From Paguma larvata (lineage: Eukaryota; Chordata; Mammalia; Carnivora; Viverridae), in NCBI GenBank assembly GCA_030068075.1, contig CM057826.1, positions 78,155,312 through 78,219,311 of the forward strand: a DNA stretch of 64,000 bases. The letters are read 5' to 3'. A model generated the notes under the pieces. The model was not told the DNA's origin. It saw only the letters and a program-made list of their open reading frames with translations, and made no database searches. This document shows, in pieces, positions 23,847 through 36,289 of this stretch (positions are counted from its first letter, which is position 1; each line of letters starts with the position of its first letter). The translations under genes and the position numbers were made by a program.

Positions 23847-24294
23847 AGGATGACTAATTTTAAAGTCAGCTTTGGCACAAATGATGACAAATGATGACAT
23901 TTGAGTTACCTTAAAGGCTCTCTGATTAATTGAGTCCTAGAACGTTGGAGAAGAACCTATAAAACATACTTTACCCAGGTGCATAAGGATGCTTAGGGGA
24001 TAAATACACTGAAGAAGTTAAGATATTGTCTTCTCCTTTTGCAGAGCCTAGTGTACACTCAGTTCCTGATTCATACCCCACTTAGGAGCAGTTTCATTTA
24101 TACAACTATGCTTTGGTGGTCTTCATCCATTGACGTCTCAGTTTCTCTGCTGTCAATCCTGTCACACTCTGGAAAAAAAATTGCCTTTAGAGGATCTCTA
24201 CAAAGGAACAGAAGAAATAGTGCAAAGGAAAAATGGCCTAGGCGAGCCGCCCACCCCGGGGTGAGGATCATACTATCGATTTTGCCGTGTTGGA

Positions 24295-24475
24295 GAGAGG
24301 ACTGGGCAGACTGTCTTCCAGAGCTCAGTAAGGTGCTTAGCCCCTCGAACCCCACATTGCTTTTCTGTAAATCTGGGGGAGTGATAAATTTTCCTGATCG
24401 TATTCTTAAGAGGGTCTAGTGAAGCAGTGTGGGTTCCTGGCACATCGTAAGTGCTCAATACATAGTCATTATTCT
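24295..24475 (+). repeat. MIR SINE
   Basis: Sense MIR: 'attgcttttctgtaaatctggggg' and the tail 'cctggcacatcgtaagtgctcaatacatag'. Confidence 0.7.
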
Positions 24476-24567
24476 GCTGTGCCCCCTCCACCCCCACCCC
24501 ATCATTGCTAATGGGCTGCTATTCATGTTTGGCTTAACAAGTATTTTCCTTAAAAGTTACACCCTTG

Positions 24568-24777
24568 GGGCACCTGGGCAGCTCAGTTGGTTAAGCGTCT
24601 GACTCTTGGTTTTGGCTCAGGTCATGATCTCATGGTTTGTGAGTTCGAGCCCCACATCAGGCTCTGTGCTGACAGTGTGGAGCCTGCTTGAGATTCTCTC
24701 TCTCCCTTTCTCTCTGTCCCTCCCCTGCTCACTCTCTCTGTCCTCTCAAAAATAAATAAATAAACTTAAAAAAAGAA
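24568..24777 (+). mobile_element. CAN-SINE
   Basis: Full sense copy ending in (aataaa)n and an A-run. 11-bp target-site duplication ttacacccttg at 24557-24567 and 24778-24788. In sense orientation it offers aataaa motifs to the MCTP1 transcript. Confidence 0.96.
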
Positions 24778-25156
24778 TTACACCCTTGTCTTTTTGTGCC
24801 TTCAGGAATGATCCCACTTGAGACTGAATTAGTTCAATTAGATTCTTTTTCCTCCTGATCTCTGGGTAGATAACTATAAATTTTGATTGGGGGGGTGGTG
24901 GGTGGAGTTGGTATGATAGAAATGAATCCAAGCTCAGTCTATAGAATTTGTGGCAGTGACCTGGGCCTGAGTGGGTGGTAGGTAGTTCGTAGACATGCTA
25001 AGAGGCTGGAAACTAGTAGAGCTTTGAGTGGAGGTGTGCAGGAAAGGAGAATGCTACCTGAAGACTTTCTTTGATCCAGAGCTTTGCTACAGAATGACTC
25101 TGAATCTGCCAAAGGAATGAGAAACTACCATGTTCTCCTCTTGTTCTTCATAAGTT

Positions 25157-25382
25157 CTTTTTTTTTTTTTTTAATTTTTAATGTTTCTTTGTTTTTGAGA
25201 GAGAAGAGATGGAGCACGAGCAGGGTAGGGGCAGAAAGAGAGGGAGACACAAAATCTGAAGCAGGCTTCAGGCTCTGAGTTGTCAGCACAAAGCCTGATG
25301 TAGGGCTCGAACACAGGAATGGTGAGATCATGAACTGAGCCGAAGTCAGATGCTTAATGGACGGAGCCATCCAGGCATCCCA
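25157..25382 (-). mobile_element. CAN-SINE
   Basis: Antisense copy, head 'gagccatccaggcatccc'. Flanks tgttcttcataa (25142) and tgttcttcacaa (25383) look like a target-site duplication. Confidence 0.9.
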
Positions 25383-25394
25383 TGTTCTTCACAA

Positions 25395-25898
25395 CCCCCA
25401 GAACTTGGGCTGGAGCCTGTTAGTACTGGATTAGGAGGTCTCATCTGCAGAGCAGCTGCATTTGTGATACTGCTTCCCTAGGCAAATGAAGTCAGTAAAC
25501 AGCTTTCTGGAACCTCACCAGTTCAGGAAGCCAGGGGCAGCCTGCACTTTATAGATAATATTTTCGTAATGATTAGCCTTCCTACACTTGAGAGTTTTTC
25601 TTCACCACAGGCTAAGTGCAGTGTCTCCGAAGGAGTCACTTTAAGTTACTTCCTTTGCTTAATATATGCCTTGCACATAGTGGAGACCCCACAAATGTGA
25701 AATCAAATGGAATAATTAGTACATAATTTAATTTTTGGAGAAAAAGTTTTAATTTTTAAAGTGCTAGTAGAATAATTAGGTTCATTTATGTCCTTTATCT
25801 TTTAGTTCATTTATGTTCTTTATCATTTAGTTTTCTGATATTTATTGAATAGCTTTGGTCATTTATTAAAGGAATATTTCAAGAAGCTGTTTACCTGA
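25395..25898. other. Intron, nothing recognised
   Basis: 'tgccttgcacatagtggagacc' near 25668 hints at an L2 or MIR tail; otherwise unassigned. Confidence 0.4.
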
Positions 25899-25906
25899 AA
25901 GATTTT

Positions 25907-26316
25907 TTTTTTTTAGTTTATTTATTTTGAGAGAGAGAGAGAAAACACAAGTGGGGAAGGGGCAGAGAGGGGAGGGAGAGACAGAATCCCAGTCAGGCTC
26001 CGCACTGTCAGCACAGAGCCCAATGTGAGGCTCAAACTCAAGAACCCTGAGATCATGACCTGAGCTGAAGTTGAACGGTTAACTGACTGAGCCACGCAGA
26101 GAGAGAGAGAGAGAGAGAGCGAGCGAGAGAGAGAGCACATGAGAGAGCGCACATTAGCCAGAGAGGGGCAGAGAGAGAGGGAGATGGAATCAGAAGCAGG
26201 CTCCAGGCTCTGAGCTGTCAGCACAAAGCCTGACCCAGGGCTGGAACTCACAGACCCTGAGATCATGACCTGAGCCCAAGTCAGATGCCTAACCGACTGA
26301 GCCACCCAGGCGCCCC
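25907..26316 (-). mobile_element. Dimeric CAN-SINE (two head-to-tail copies)
   Basis: Two antisense copies fused: 25907-26096 runs from A-tail to '...gactgagccacgca', then continues without a new A-tail into a (ga)n tract and a second copy ending 'gagccacccaggcgcccc' at 26316. The pair as a whole is bounded by one short duplication, aagatttt, at 25899-25906 and 26317-26324. Confidence 0.9.
26097..26140 (+). repeat. (GA)n tract inside the dimeric SINE
   Basis: GA dinucleotides with 'gcgagc' interruptions at the junction of the two SINE copies. Confidence 0.9.
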
Positions 26317-26324
26317 AAGATTTT

Positions 26325-27976
26325 ATTTTTCAAGATTAAATAGAAATACTCAGTTTCTCAAATTTAGATTTTAGAATGTGATTCCTAATCTTTCTCAGCT
26401 CACGGCTATCCACATGGTCCTCCCTCAGGTTTTTTGCTAAGAACCGATTTAGGCATCTTCATCTCCTGGTTGGCCTTTTAGTATTGTTTGCATTTTTATT
26501 TTTGGGTGTCATTTTCCTTCACTTCCTAGAACTGAGTGTAATGCTTAAGGAAAATGATGTTTTTGGAACCCCCTGAAGGTATTTACGGAGTGCCTAGCTA
26601 GGCGCCGTGCTGGGGGTAGCATGGAGGTCTGCCCGCTCTCCTTCACCATTTTACAACTGCAGTGAACTACAAGCTCTCAGAAGTCTCCTTGATTTAAAAC
26701 AGTGTCTGTGGACTGTAGACTTTATTTTTAAGAGCTTGATCGTCTTACTACCTTAGAGTAAATGAGCAGGCAAAGACCTAGTGAGAACAGAGCCGTAGTG
26801 GAAATTTTGGAGCTCCCGTCAGATCCCCTCCTCTGGTGATGTGCCCTTCCCCCTGCATCTGGGACCCTGGGCTGTGACAGCTGCCCAGCTGTGTCCCTCT
26901 CTGGACATTCCCCTCAGCCACAGGAAACTGCCTCCCCTAAGTTTGTACCCCTCCAAGGGGATGCTCAGGGCCTCTGAATGACCAGTTGATGAGATGTTTT
27001 AAAGGCCCAGCCCTCTCATCTCCATTTGCAGTCTACACTCCAGTGCTCCCTGTAGCATCTATTTTGACTCCTTTGAAACCACATTGTAGGTCACCGTTTC
27101 CCTCCCAAGCCTGCCCCCCTCACATCTTTACAGGTGCATCTTGGGGGGACACCCTCCTTGCCCCCAAAAACCACCTGCATGCAGTTCTTCTTCACAGAGT
27201 ACATTTCCAAGAAACTCATTCTGACAGACACCATTGTTGAATTTCTTGAAGAGATCTCTAACTTTTAGGAAGAAACAATTAGACGTCATGGAAACAATGG
27301 CAATGGTTTTGAACAGTTTGGTGATACATGGACATTTCAAAGACAATCAAGGGAAGTTTTGCTGGTGCGGTTACACCCAGGCTTAAAATAACACTTAAGG
27401 GAGGGTGAAGAAACACAGAAGTGCCAGAGAGATGGGCGTTAGGTGGCACCAGAGGGCAGTGAAATTGAAAAGAGATAGAAGAGTACTACAAGAAATCATT
27501 TATTAGAGGATAAAAAATGTAAGTTCTCAAATAAGTAATTTCCAAAATATCACCAAATGCTAATGTGGGAGGAATCCTTTTTAGCTACAGAATCACATTG
27601 TGGCCTGAAGATTCAAATGTTGCAAAAAATTAGTATAAAAGCACCTACCACATATACTGTCTCACTGCAAAGATCAGGAAATGATCTTCAGCTGTCAGAT
27701 TAAGAATTCTGTAAATTAGATGTTCTTTTATTATGTATTAGGGCATAAGGTCTTATGGTGGTTAGAATGTCTTTCCTAATAGTATATTTGCCCAGTGTAT
27801 AGCAGTGACTTCGGTATTTATTGAATGAATGCAAGAATGAGTGGATAACACTACCGGTTGAATGCAGATTCTGAGTTTTTTTACTATTGATAAAAATGGT
27901 ACTTACTTCAGAAAAGTTGCACAATCTATTGGGACTTCTCATACTTGTGGTTATTATCGTACTTAGGTAAGTATGT
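26325..27976. other. Intron, weak old-repeat hints only
   Basis: 'gtgcctagctaggcgccgtgctggg' near 26591 is MIR-like and 'tatttattgaatgaatgcaag' near 27816 is L2-like. No coding frame supported. Confidence 0.4.
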
Positions 27977-27990
27977 TATTTTGACTTTTT

Positions 27991-28205
27991 TTAATTTTTT
28001 TTAACGTTTTTATTTATTTTTGAGAGACATAGAGACAGAGTGGGAGCAGGGGAAGGGCAGAGAGAGAGGGAGACACAGAATCCGAAGCGGGTTCCAGGCT
28101 CTGAGCCATCAGCACAGAGCCCGACATGGGGCTCCAACTCAGACTGTGAGGTCATGACCTGAGCCGAAGTTGGCTGCTTAACTAACTGAGCCACCCAGGT
28201 GCCCC
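27991..28205 (-). mobile_element. CAN-SINE
   Basis: Full antisense copy, head 'gagccacccaggtgcccc'. 14-bp target-site duplication tattttgacttttt at 27977-27990 and 28206-28219. Confidence 0.96.
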
Positions 28206-28439
28206 TATTTTGACTTTTTAAAAACAGAATGGACTCCTAGGAATCTACTACTAGGACGTAATAACGTTATGAACCAAGTGTCTATGTAGACATCTGTTCA
28301 TCACTCTGTTACGTTTAACGCGGAAAAATTGGAAATGACTCAAATATTCAACAATAGGGAAATGCTTAGATAGTTGAAAAAATAACCTCTGTAGGTTATT
28401 ATGTGATAATTTAAAATATTTTCAAAACATTTATTGGTA

Positions 28440-29740
28440 TACCTTTAAATGAACTTTATTTTTAGAACAGTTTTATAATTGCAGAAAAATTACAGAGTAC
28501 AGCAAATTCTCATATATTCGGCACTCAGTTTCCCCTATTATGAACATTTAACATTACCATGGTACATTTTTTGCAGTTCACCAATTGGCAATATTATTAA
28601 CTTAAAGTCCATACTTTATTCAGATCTCCTTAGGTTTTCCCTAAGGCCGTTTGTTTGTTCTGGAATCCCATCCAGTGTACCAATTGTATTTTGTCATGTT
28701 TTCTTAACTCTTCCTATTGGCTGTGACAGACATTCCTTTTTTGATGACCTTGACGGGCTGAGAAGTATGGTCAGATAGAATATTTCTCAATTGGGATTTG
28801 TATGATGTTTTTCTCATTATTAGACTGGGGTTATGGGTTTTGAGGAGAAACACCACAGAAGCAGGGTGCTGTTTTCATTGGATCTTATCAAGGGTGCATA
28901 CTATCAACCCGACTTATTATGGTCAATGTGAACCTTGATCATTTGCCTGAGGTAGTGTTTGGCAGGCTTCTGTAAAGTTATTCCTCCCCACTCCTCTCTC
29001 ATACTGTACTTCTTAGAAGGAAGTCATTGTGTACAGCTTATACTTAGGGAATGGGAAGTTATGTTCCACTTGTGTGAGGGCAGAGTATTGACATAAATTA
29101 TTTGAAATTCAGCAGAGATTTATCCAGTATCCCCATTATTTATTTATTCAGTCATTGATTTATAGCAGTATGGACTTGTGGGTATTCATTTTGTACTTTG
29201 TGTTATAACCCAATACTAATTTATTTACTTTTTTGCTCAGATTGTTCCAGCTTTGGCAATTGAGAGCTTTCAGTTGGCCCATGTGTCTCTTTGGCATACT
29301 CCCATCATTGTATGTGTATTTATTTTCATCAGAGCTTCCTTACTTCCTTTTTTAAAAACTTTTTTAAAGTTTATTTATTTTGGAGATAGAGACACACACA
29401 CAGAGTGCGAGCAGGGGAGGGGCAGAGAGAGAGGGAGACACAGAATCTGAAGTAGGCTCCAGGCTTTGAGCTGTCAGCACAGAGCCCAACATGGGACTCA
29501 AACCCATGAGCCATGAGGTCATGACCTGAGCTGCAGTCCAGGACTTAACTGACTGAGCCACCCAGGTGCCCCCTTACTTTCTTACTCTAAGATGCTCCAG
29601 GGTCATCTTTTATGTTTCCTGCCCTAGTCCTAGGAATAACCATTTCCCGAAGAATCCCTAGTTCCTTTTACTGGAGAATGGTATTAGAAACCAAGATCTG
29701 GATACCAGGTATGCTCATTGCTATTGGGAAGCATTTTTAA
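28440..29740 (-). repeat. L1M-class LINE 3' region, split by a SINE
   Basis: Antisense old L1 3' UTR text: 'attgcagaaaaattacagag', 'catttgcctgaggtagtgtttggcagg', 'ctttggcaattgagagctttcagttgg'. Interrupted at 29350-29571 by a younger CAN-SINE. Frames in it are non-coding relics. Confidence 0.75.
29350..29571 (-). mobile_element. CAN-SINE nested in old L1
   Basis: Antisense copy, head 'gagccacccaggtgcccc'. Target-site duplication ccttacttcctt (29338) / ccttactttctt (29572). Confidence 0.94.
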
Positions 29741-29997
29741 TGGTGTAGAACAATGTTTATTGTGATCTGAAATTTTAAAAACACATAAAATTGGATAAAT
29801 AGTGATATCAGTTGTGTACATGTGTAAGCTATAAATATAAGCTCATAGAAAACTAAAGAAAAAATACCAATATAGCACCAATTTGTTTATCAAAGGATTA
29901 TAAGGAAGACTTTTGTAGTTTTATACTTTTCCCCCCTCCCCATCCCATTTCTGGATCATGAATCATATATCTTGAAATTACCAAAAAGAAATAGGAG

Positions 29998-30187
29998 GGG
30001 CACCTAATTGTCTGACTCTTAATTGCAGCTCAGGGCAGGATCTCATGGTTTATGGGATTGAGACCTGCACAGGCCCTGGGCTGACAGCACAGAGCCTGCT
30101 TGGAATTCTCTCCCTCCCTCTCTCTCTATCCCTTCCCCACTCATGCTCTCTCTCTCAAAAATAAATAAATAAACATTAAAAAGAGAA
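29998..30187 (+). mobile_element. CAN-SINE with head deletion
   Basis: Sense copy. After 'ggggcacct' the segment with the tRNA A-box ('gggtggctcagtcggttaag') is missing and the text resumes at 'ctgactcttaattgcagctcaggg'. Ends in (aataaa)n. Confidence 0.9.
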
Positions 30188-30759
30188 AAAACAATAGTAA
30201 CTAGTGTTTTTTTTTGACATTTAAATTATCTTTAAAAAGTCAAATGAGCAGATCTTGTTCATGTTACCCATCTCCTGAGAACTTACTTTAGTAACCATTA
30301 AGCCCCATCTCATACATTCTCAAGGTATATACCATGAATTGAATGAGAAGCTGTTATCAACATCCGTTTTGAGGAGAATTTGAGGACAGTTAATGTAATG
30401 AGGGAAATTTCCTAGTAGCCACAGTATTGTGAAATGTCCTTATCAGTATTAAAACGATTCGAGGACGTTATTATTTCTTATGCTAGGGTTTCTTAAACTT
30501 GAGTAATTCATAGTCTCTGCCATATCAACTCACACTTGTGCAATACGTATTTAATGGTTTTCTCTAAATTGATTTTTTTAAAACTCTAGATGCATTTAAG
30601 ATTTTTTCACTACCCTAAGTAAAATCTCCTGTCATGAATAGAATGTAAACAGAAAACTAAATACACTGGAAAAAATGTTATTGAAGTTAACAGACAACAG
30701 TGAAAAGTGTAATGATGTAATTACAGTCAACTTGTAAAAATATGGCCTAAAAGTTCTTC
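30188..30759. other. AT-rich intron, nothing recognised
   Basis: No frame or repeat I can support. Confidence 0.45.
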
Positions 30760-31190
30760 ATGGTTTTGAACTTATTTCACCACCTCAGCTTGCTTTTCCT
30801 TGCTTCCTCCAACTAAGCTACACTCTTCTTACTTTAGAGCCTTCTATTGGTCACAACCTTCCTCATTATGCTCTTTCTTCTGCCGGGAACATTTAGGTAG
30901 TGTCTGCTCATTTGCTAGCTTTTAGCTCATCCTCAGGGAAGCTGTTCTCACTCAGTCTTCCTGACTTGGTCAAATCCCCAATTACAGTTCTCTCCATTAC
31001 ATACTCTGCTTTGTAGCCCTGCTCCCAATTAAGATGTTATAATAATGAGATTATTTGAGTGCCCAACTTTTTAGTTTCCTCCATGCAAATGTGGATCTAG
31101 ACATTCTGTTGTATTCCTAGCGTGTTGGATAGTACTTGGCCTATAATAGGAACTCACTAAATACTGAAGTGTATGAATGAATGACTATAA
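30760..31190 (+). repeat. L2 LINE 3' end
   Basis: Sense L2: 'ctcatcctcagggaagctgttctcac', then the tail 'tacttggcctataataggaactcactaaatac' and 'gaatgaatgac' at about 31176. Confidence 0.75.
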
Positions 31191-31274
31191 CACTCCCTAG
31201 GTGTTTGACATTGTGATTAGTGAATTCCAAACATTCCTTGTGAGTTCAAGGATGTTTTCTCTCTACTTAATGTG

Positions 31275-31830
31275 TCATTTTTGCCCCAGGTGACTAGAGG
31301 GAAAGGAAATAAACACCAACCAGATCTTTGTGCCCTTGAGAAAGATTTTGAGGTTCAAGCCTTGTTCTCTCTCCTCACCTCAGATTCCTGTTGGCTGCTC
31401 GTCATCTGGCGTCCAGCTGGATTCAGCCAATGGGAGGTGGTTGGAAGGGAGAAGCCAAAGTTTTTCTCCTCCTACTTCTGTGCCTCTTGTGGAGGCTCTG
31501 GGCGGGGTATTGTGACTCCCATGCCTCCAGGCCCTACCCCCCCTGCCCTGCTCATTCCAGTGTGGTACCTGCTTCACTGGGTGACCTCCACCGCTGGGCA
31601 CTGCTCACCTCCTCCCCTTTGTCCATCCCTCCTAAGGGTGACAGTAACTGCCTGCTTTTGCCAAACTCTGGATTGCCTTATGGTTCCCTGTTTGGCTTCT
31701 CAGTTTCCACCATCTGTGCAGCCACTTCCTCACATTATATGCCCTCTGCTTCAAATACTCAGAGTGGTTGGTGCTTTCCTTACCGGACCCCGACTAACAG
31801 AACTCTTCAGAAACAGGGCTAAGAAGAGAG
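31275..31830 (+). repeat. Probable old interspersed repeat carrying a 194-codon open frame
   Basis: The open frame 31272-31856 begins with GTG and its translation resembles no protein I know. The DNA ('caatgggaggtggttggaagggag', 'gtgacagtaactgcctgcttttgcc', 'ttaccggaccccgactaacag') recalls a mammalian repeat end that closes 'gggaccctgactgatac'. I therefore treat the frame as repeat-derived, not a gene. Confidence 0.5.
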
Positions 31831-31859
31831 GGAGGAAACCAATAAACCAGCACTAACTG

Positions 31860-32120
31860 TGATTTTAATGAAGTGATTTCTTTAGTAAAATAAATAGGTA
31901 AATAAATTCTTGTTATAAGGTCTTTTTCACCCATCTTTCACTATCAAATCACAGAAGTCAGTGCGGCCCCCAGCCTGATATGTAGACCAGAATGCATATG
32001 CTAGCAATGGGTCTCCTGGCACGCAGGCCCTAGATGAGTCAAGATAGTGTGTCATTTCCTATTGCTAGGTGAACTCTAAGAGAGTTTCCTAGCACCTACT
32101 AGAAAAGAAACTCTCATGTT
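31860..32120. other. Short intronic gap, nothing recognised
   Basis: AT-rich; unassigned. Confidence 0.4.
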
Positions 32121-32125
32121 TTTTT

Positions 32126-32340
32126 CCCTTTCCTTTCCTTTCCTTTCTCCTTTCCTTTCTCCTTTCCTTTCTCCTTTCCTTTCTCCTGTCCTTTCTCCTT
32201 TCCTTTCTCCTGTCCTTTCTCCTTTCCTTTCTCCTTTCCTTTCTCCTTTTCTTCCTTCCTTGCTTACTTGCTTCCTTTCTCCCTTCCACCCTTCCTTCTT
32301 TCTCTCCTTTCGTTCCTTCTTCTCTTTCTTCCTTTTCTTG
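32126..32340 (+). repeat. 12-bp pyrimidine minisatellite
   Basis: Core unit ctttcctttctc repeated about eight times at 32145-32248, with two units carrying ctcctgtcc, then degenerate c/t-rich text to 32340. The opposite strand is pure purine for over 100 bases; triplex (H-DNA) formation is plausible. Confidence 0.93.
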
Positions 32341-32344
32341 GAAA

Positions 32345-34800
32345 ATTATCAAAGAATAAAGGAACAAAGCAAAAGGAAGAAAGATGTAAGGTGACTCAAA
32401 CTAGGGTTCTGCTCATGTAGGAACCACATTGCCAGAACTTGATGTGGATTTGTACTAAATGAGTTCCATGAAGTACAATATTTGGCCCTTTATTTAAGAG
32501 TATCCACTTTTTCTGATTTGCCTTTGGTGCCCTGAGCTACAGATGAACCACCACCTTCCCTTGTGCTGGTTTATGGCTAAACTTCTTCCTGATTCAGTGC
32601 TAGAATGCACACAGTGCTTAGGAAGGGCAATGACTCACTGATTTCAGGGGAAGAATCTTTCAGAAGTTCTGGAGCTCAATCTATAAAGGCAGCCTGCATT
32701 TGGATGCTAATGCCTGGTTTTAATTCCTGGTTCCCTGACCCTCTGCTTTATATGTAATATCTAACCTTTGTTCTCTGTGCTCTGGTTGAGAATAGGAAGC
32801 ATGAATCACAACCCTCTAATTTTATCTTTTCTGAGAAAAGGGTTAACACTAGCTCTTCTTAGTGACCTCAGTACACTTTTCCAGCCTCAGGCTCCAGGAT
32901 CTATAATTTTCCCATTATTCACAGGGCTGGGGGTAGGATCAGTGCACTGGAGGGGGTAGATATCCCGGCTTTGCAGTGTCATTCAGTTTATTATTTCTCT
33001 GCTCTGAATAGAAAGTTTTCTGTTTTATTTCCTTCTGAGCCCTAGTAAATGGTCAGCAAATGGTGAAGACTGACTCTTTGTCAGGCGCTGTGCTTGTGCC
33101 AGAGTACAAACATTATTAGTAAGATACGCTTGCCACTCTTGAGTTGACAGCATAGAAAGCTGTTTTTTCGCCTTTGGAAAGATCTTTATAGAAACAAGAA
33201 TATTTAACTCATATGATCTCCTGTGACTTGTACGAGTTTGGAATATAACTGTGGCTTTCAAATTTTCATGATTATCCCCATATTAAGAAATGCATTTTGT
33301 AGTAGACTTGTACACATACTCATATACACATGTATAGTTTAAAATTCAAAAAGCTTGACAGGATAACCTCTGATATTTTCCATCCAGCCCATTTTTTAAT
33401 AGAGTTGCTGGTTTCGACCAATTTTATTGATTTTATGACTCACTAATGGATTGTAACCCACAGTTTGAAAGAAGCTGATATCAGTATAAACTAGAATTGG
33501 TATACAAATTAGTATAACAGTGGACCCAGAAGCTGATTAATTGACCTGGCTAAATCAGAGCTGGTGAGTGAGAGCTGGAGCACACATCCCGGAGTTCTGT
33601 CTCCTGCTTATAAATTTCATTAGCGCCTGTATAGACCATGAACTTGCCAAATAATATCTGCAGTGGGTTTCGAAACATATTTTTCTACTGTCTTAAACAC
33701 TAATTAATTTTTTTGGTTATTCCTTTGTTTTCTTGTTATATTTTAAGCATCTTGATAGAGTAACCATGTCTGTATTTCATTAGAGCCCCACGTGACTCAC
33801 CATAACAACTTACATAGAAGAGTCAATGTTAATTTTATTTGAGATTAGAGACTGAAAGGCATCATTTGTAGATGTTCAGAAAGGACAACATGCTTTATTA
33901 ACAGTTAAATTTGAGGTTAAGATATAAGCTCTGGAGCTAGTCTTCATGGATGGAATTCTGGCTTCACCTTTTACTAACCGTGTGTTTATGAATGAAATGC
34001 TTCAGTAGTTTATGGTTTGGAAGACAAAGTTATTTACATTTTTATTGGCTGAACTTTTAGCACATGTAGTAAACCTGTCCAGCAAGTTAAAAAATCTAGG
34101 AATTTATTGCTGATTCAATAAAAAGTTAATATAATAATAGGTATTTTGTGGCCCAGACTGTAAGTATATTTAGCAGTCATGAAAACTGCAAACAATAGAC
34201 TGTCTGCTGTCAGGATATTGGATTAAGCTTTTAAGCTAGCAAATTTACAATTCCCTGTCCCCACCACAATGCTTCATATGCAATGAAATGAGATGTCTTC
34301 TTTCAGAACTTTTTATAGTCTTTGTACGTTAGTTTGGATTTACATATTTATTATTTTCTTCATACTTATACCTTATTTTATCCTAATGATGTGTCCTGTG
34401 GTTATAAAAGGATATATATCAATTTGGCCCTTTCTTTAGTAATTCTTGTCATGAATTTTCATTGGTAAAGAGCAAAGACAACAGTTCCCTGGGGAAGGTT
34501 AATGTAAGGTGTGTACTTAATACATCATCTGTGTGTGGAGTACATTGTTGACTTCCATCTTGGCTTGAACTATTAAACTTGAACTAGGGCGTGTCATACA
34601 CTATCCCTTCTTCTTGTTTTGAATGGAGTTGTTAAACTTAGTGTGGTCAGAAGAAACTTCTCAAATCATACCACAGATGTAGTTATTCCATCCTCTGGCA
34701 GTGTTATTGTACTTGCATGTAAAAATTCTTGTAGAGTATATGGACAAAAAAATGGATATTTTAGAAATAAATCTCTATTTCTAAGAAAGGCAGTGATTTT
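32345..34800. other. Intron, mostly unrecognised
   Basis: Single-copy-looking. A MIR-like sense fragment sits at about 33905-34020 ('taagctctggagctagtcttcatggatggaattctggcttcacc'). No coding frame supported. Confidence 0.45.
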
Positions 34801-34818
34801 TATAGAGATGAAATTTTA

Positions 34819-35054
34819 TTTTATTTTTTTTTTTTTTTAAATTTTTTTAGCTTTTTTATTTTATTTTTGAGAGACATAGAGACAGAGCATGAGCAAGAGA
34901 AGGGCGGAGAGATAGGGAGATAAAGAATCTGAAGCAGGCTCCAGGCTCTGAGCCGTCAGCACAGAGCCCAATGTGGGGCTCGAATTCACAGACGGTGAGA
35001 TCATGACCTGAGCTGAAGTCGGCCACTTAACCAACTGAGCCACCCAGGCTCCCC
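34819..35054 (-). mobile_element. CAN-SINE
   Basis: Full antisense copy with a long T-rich left end and head 'gagccacccaggctcccc'. Perfect 16-bp target-site duplication tagagatgaaatttta at 34803-34818 and 35055-35070, so a younger insertion. Confidence 0.97.
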
Positions 35055-35070
35055 TAGAGATGAAATTTTA

Positions 35071-35765
35071 AAAATCATCTCGTGTTCTTGCCCCCTAGTC
35101 TCTTGTATATTCTGCTAGTTGCCTTATGATCTGCTATACTTATTGTACTAGTTGCTGGTTTTCATTTTCCAAACATACCAAGTATTCTTTCCTTGAATGA
35201 TTTGTATGTTCATATTGGTACGCGATAAAAAAGACCTATTTTTTAAAACAATCATCTAGAATGTCCATAAAATGAACTTATTTTTCTGTTCTGCCAGGGA
35301 TGTGAATGCATTGTTAGATGGGCAGATTGCCAGATTATCGATAGAATTGAGCTGCGTTTAATGCAGTGTTTAATCTTTGGGAATTAAATCAGTCCTAGTG
35401 ACAGAGTTCCAATATTTATGATTTTTGTTGCTCCTCACATCTATTATATTATTTGTCAAACTAAAGGCAGGACAAAGTGAGAATTAGGATTGTAATTATA
35501 TATGGGGAAAAAATAAGAATGGAGTTCCTAAGAAAGAAAAATCCAGAAGTGCAGATCCTAGACCCAGGCTGTGTAGATTCAGATTCCAATTATAATACTT
35601 AGGAAAGGGCAAATGTAAGTGAAAGAATAGAGGCTGATTTCTCTTCAAGAGGAAGAGATGAGACTTTTACCTCCTGCCTTTTCTTAGAGTGTGTACTTTA
35701 GAAAACTTGTAGTTGCAAGTTCTCTGGCCCTTTGAAATGTGTGTAAATCTTTTAAAATGCTACTT
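35071..35765. other. Intron, nothing recognised
   Basis: No frame or repeat I can name. Confidence 0.4.
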
Positions 35766-35766
35766 A

Positions 35767-35822
35767 AGGGGCACATAGATGGCTTAGTTGGTTAAGCATC
35801 TGACTTTGGCTGAGGCCATAGA
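35767..35822 (+). repeat. CAN-SINE head fragment
   Basis: 'ggggcacatagatggcttag' to 'gactttggctgaggccat', then the match stops; body and tail missing. Confidence 0.8.
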
Positions 35823-35904
35823 GCTTTAAAAATATAACCATTGAACTATATACACCTATAAGGAAGAAGTTGAAAATGAAAATGTCATAAAAATGACATT
35901 GTGT

Positions 35905-36040
35905 GTTAAGCATCATGCTTGCACATAAGTTCACATTTGTGTGTTGTTATACTCATTTTTTATAGAAGAGGTAAAGATTCTCAGAAGTTATTAGGCAGCC
36001 TGTAAGTGGATGGGCCAAAATTTCAGACTTCTATGGGTCT
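35905..36040 (-). repeat. MIR SINE
   Basis: 'ttatagaagaggtaaagattctcagaag' with 'cagcctgtaagtggatggg' is antisense MIR text. Confidence 0.6.
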
Positions 36041-36289
36041 GGCTCAAAATCTTGTTCTGTTTCCATTGCACTAAAAATGAAAACCCTCTCCTCCATCAAA
36101 ACCTGTGAAGAGTCTGAGATTTTACTGTTCTTGCAAGTTAACAAGTTAGTTGTCACAGTTTCATGATGCTGACAGTAGTTACTAGAACCCTGAGGCAGAG
36201 ACCAAGGGTTTTATGACTTAGGCCAGAGCAGATGAGCTTTTTTTTTTTTTTTTTTAAAGAATCTATCTCTTTTCTTTTGCTTTTTAAAA

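Noticed and set aside
31272..31856. 194-codon plus-strand open frame as a gene
   Set aside because: It starts with GTG, resembles no family, and the DNA looks like an old interspersed repeat.
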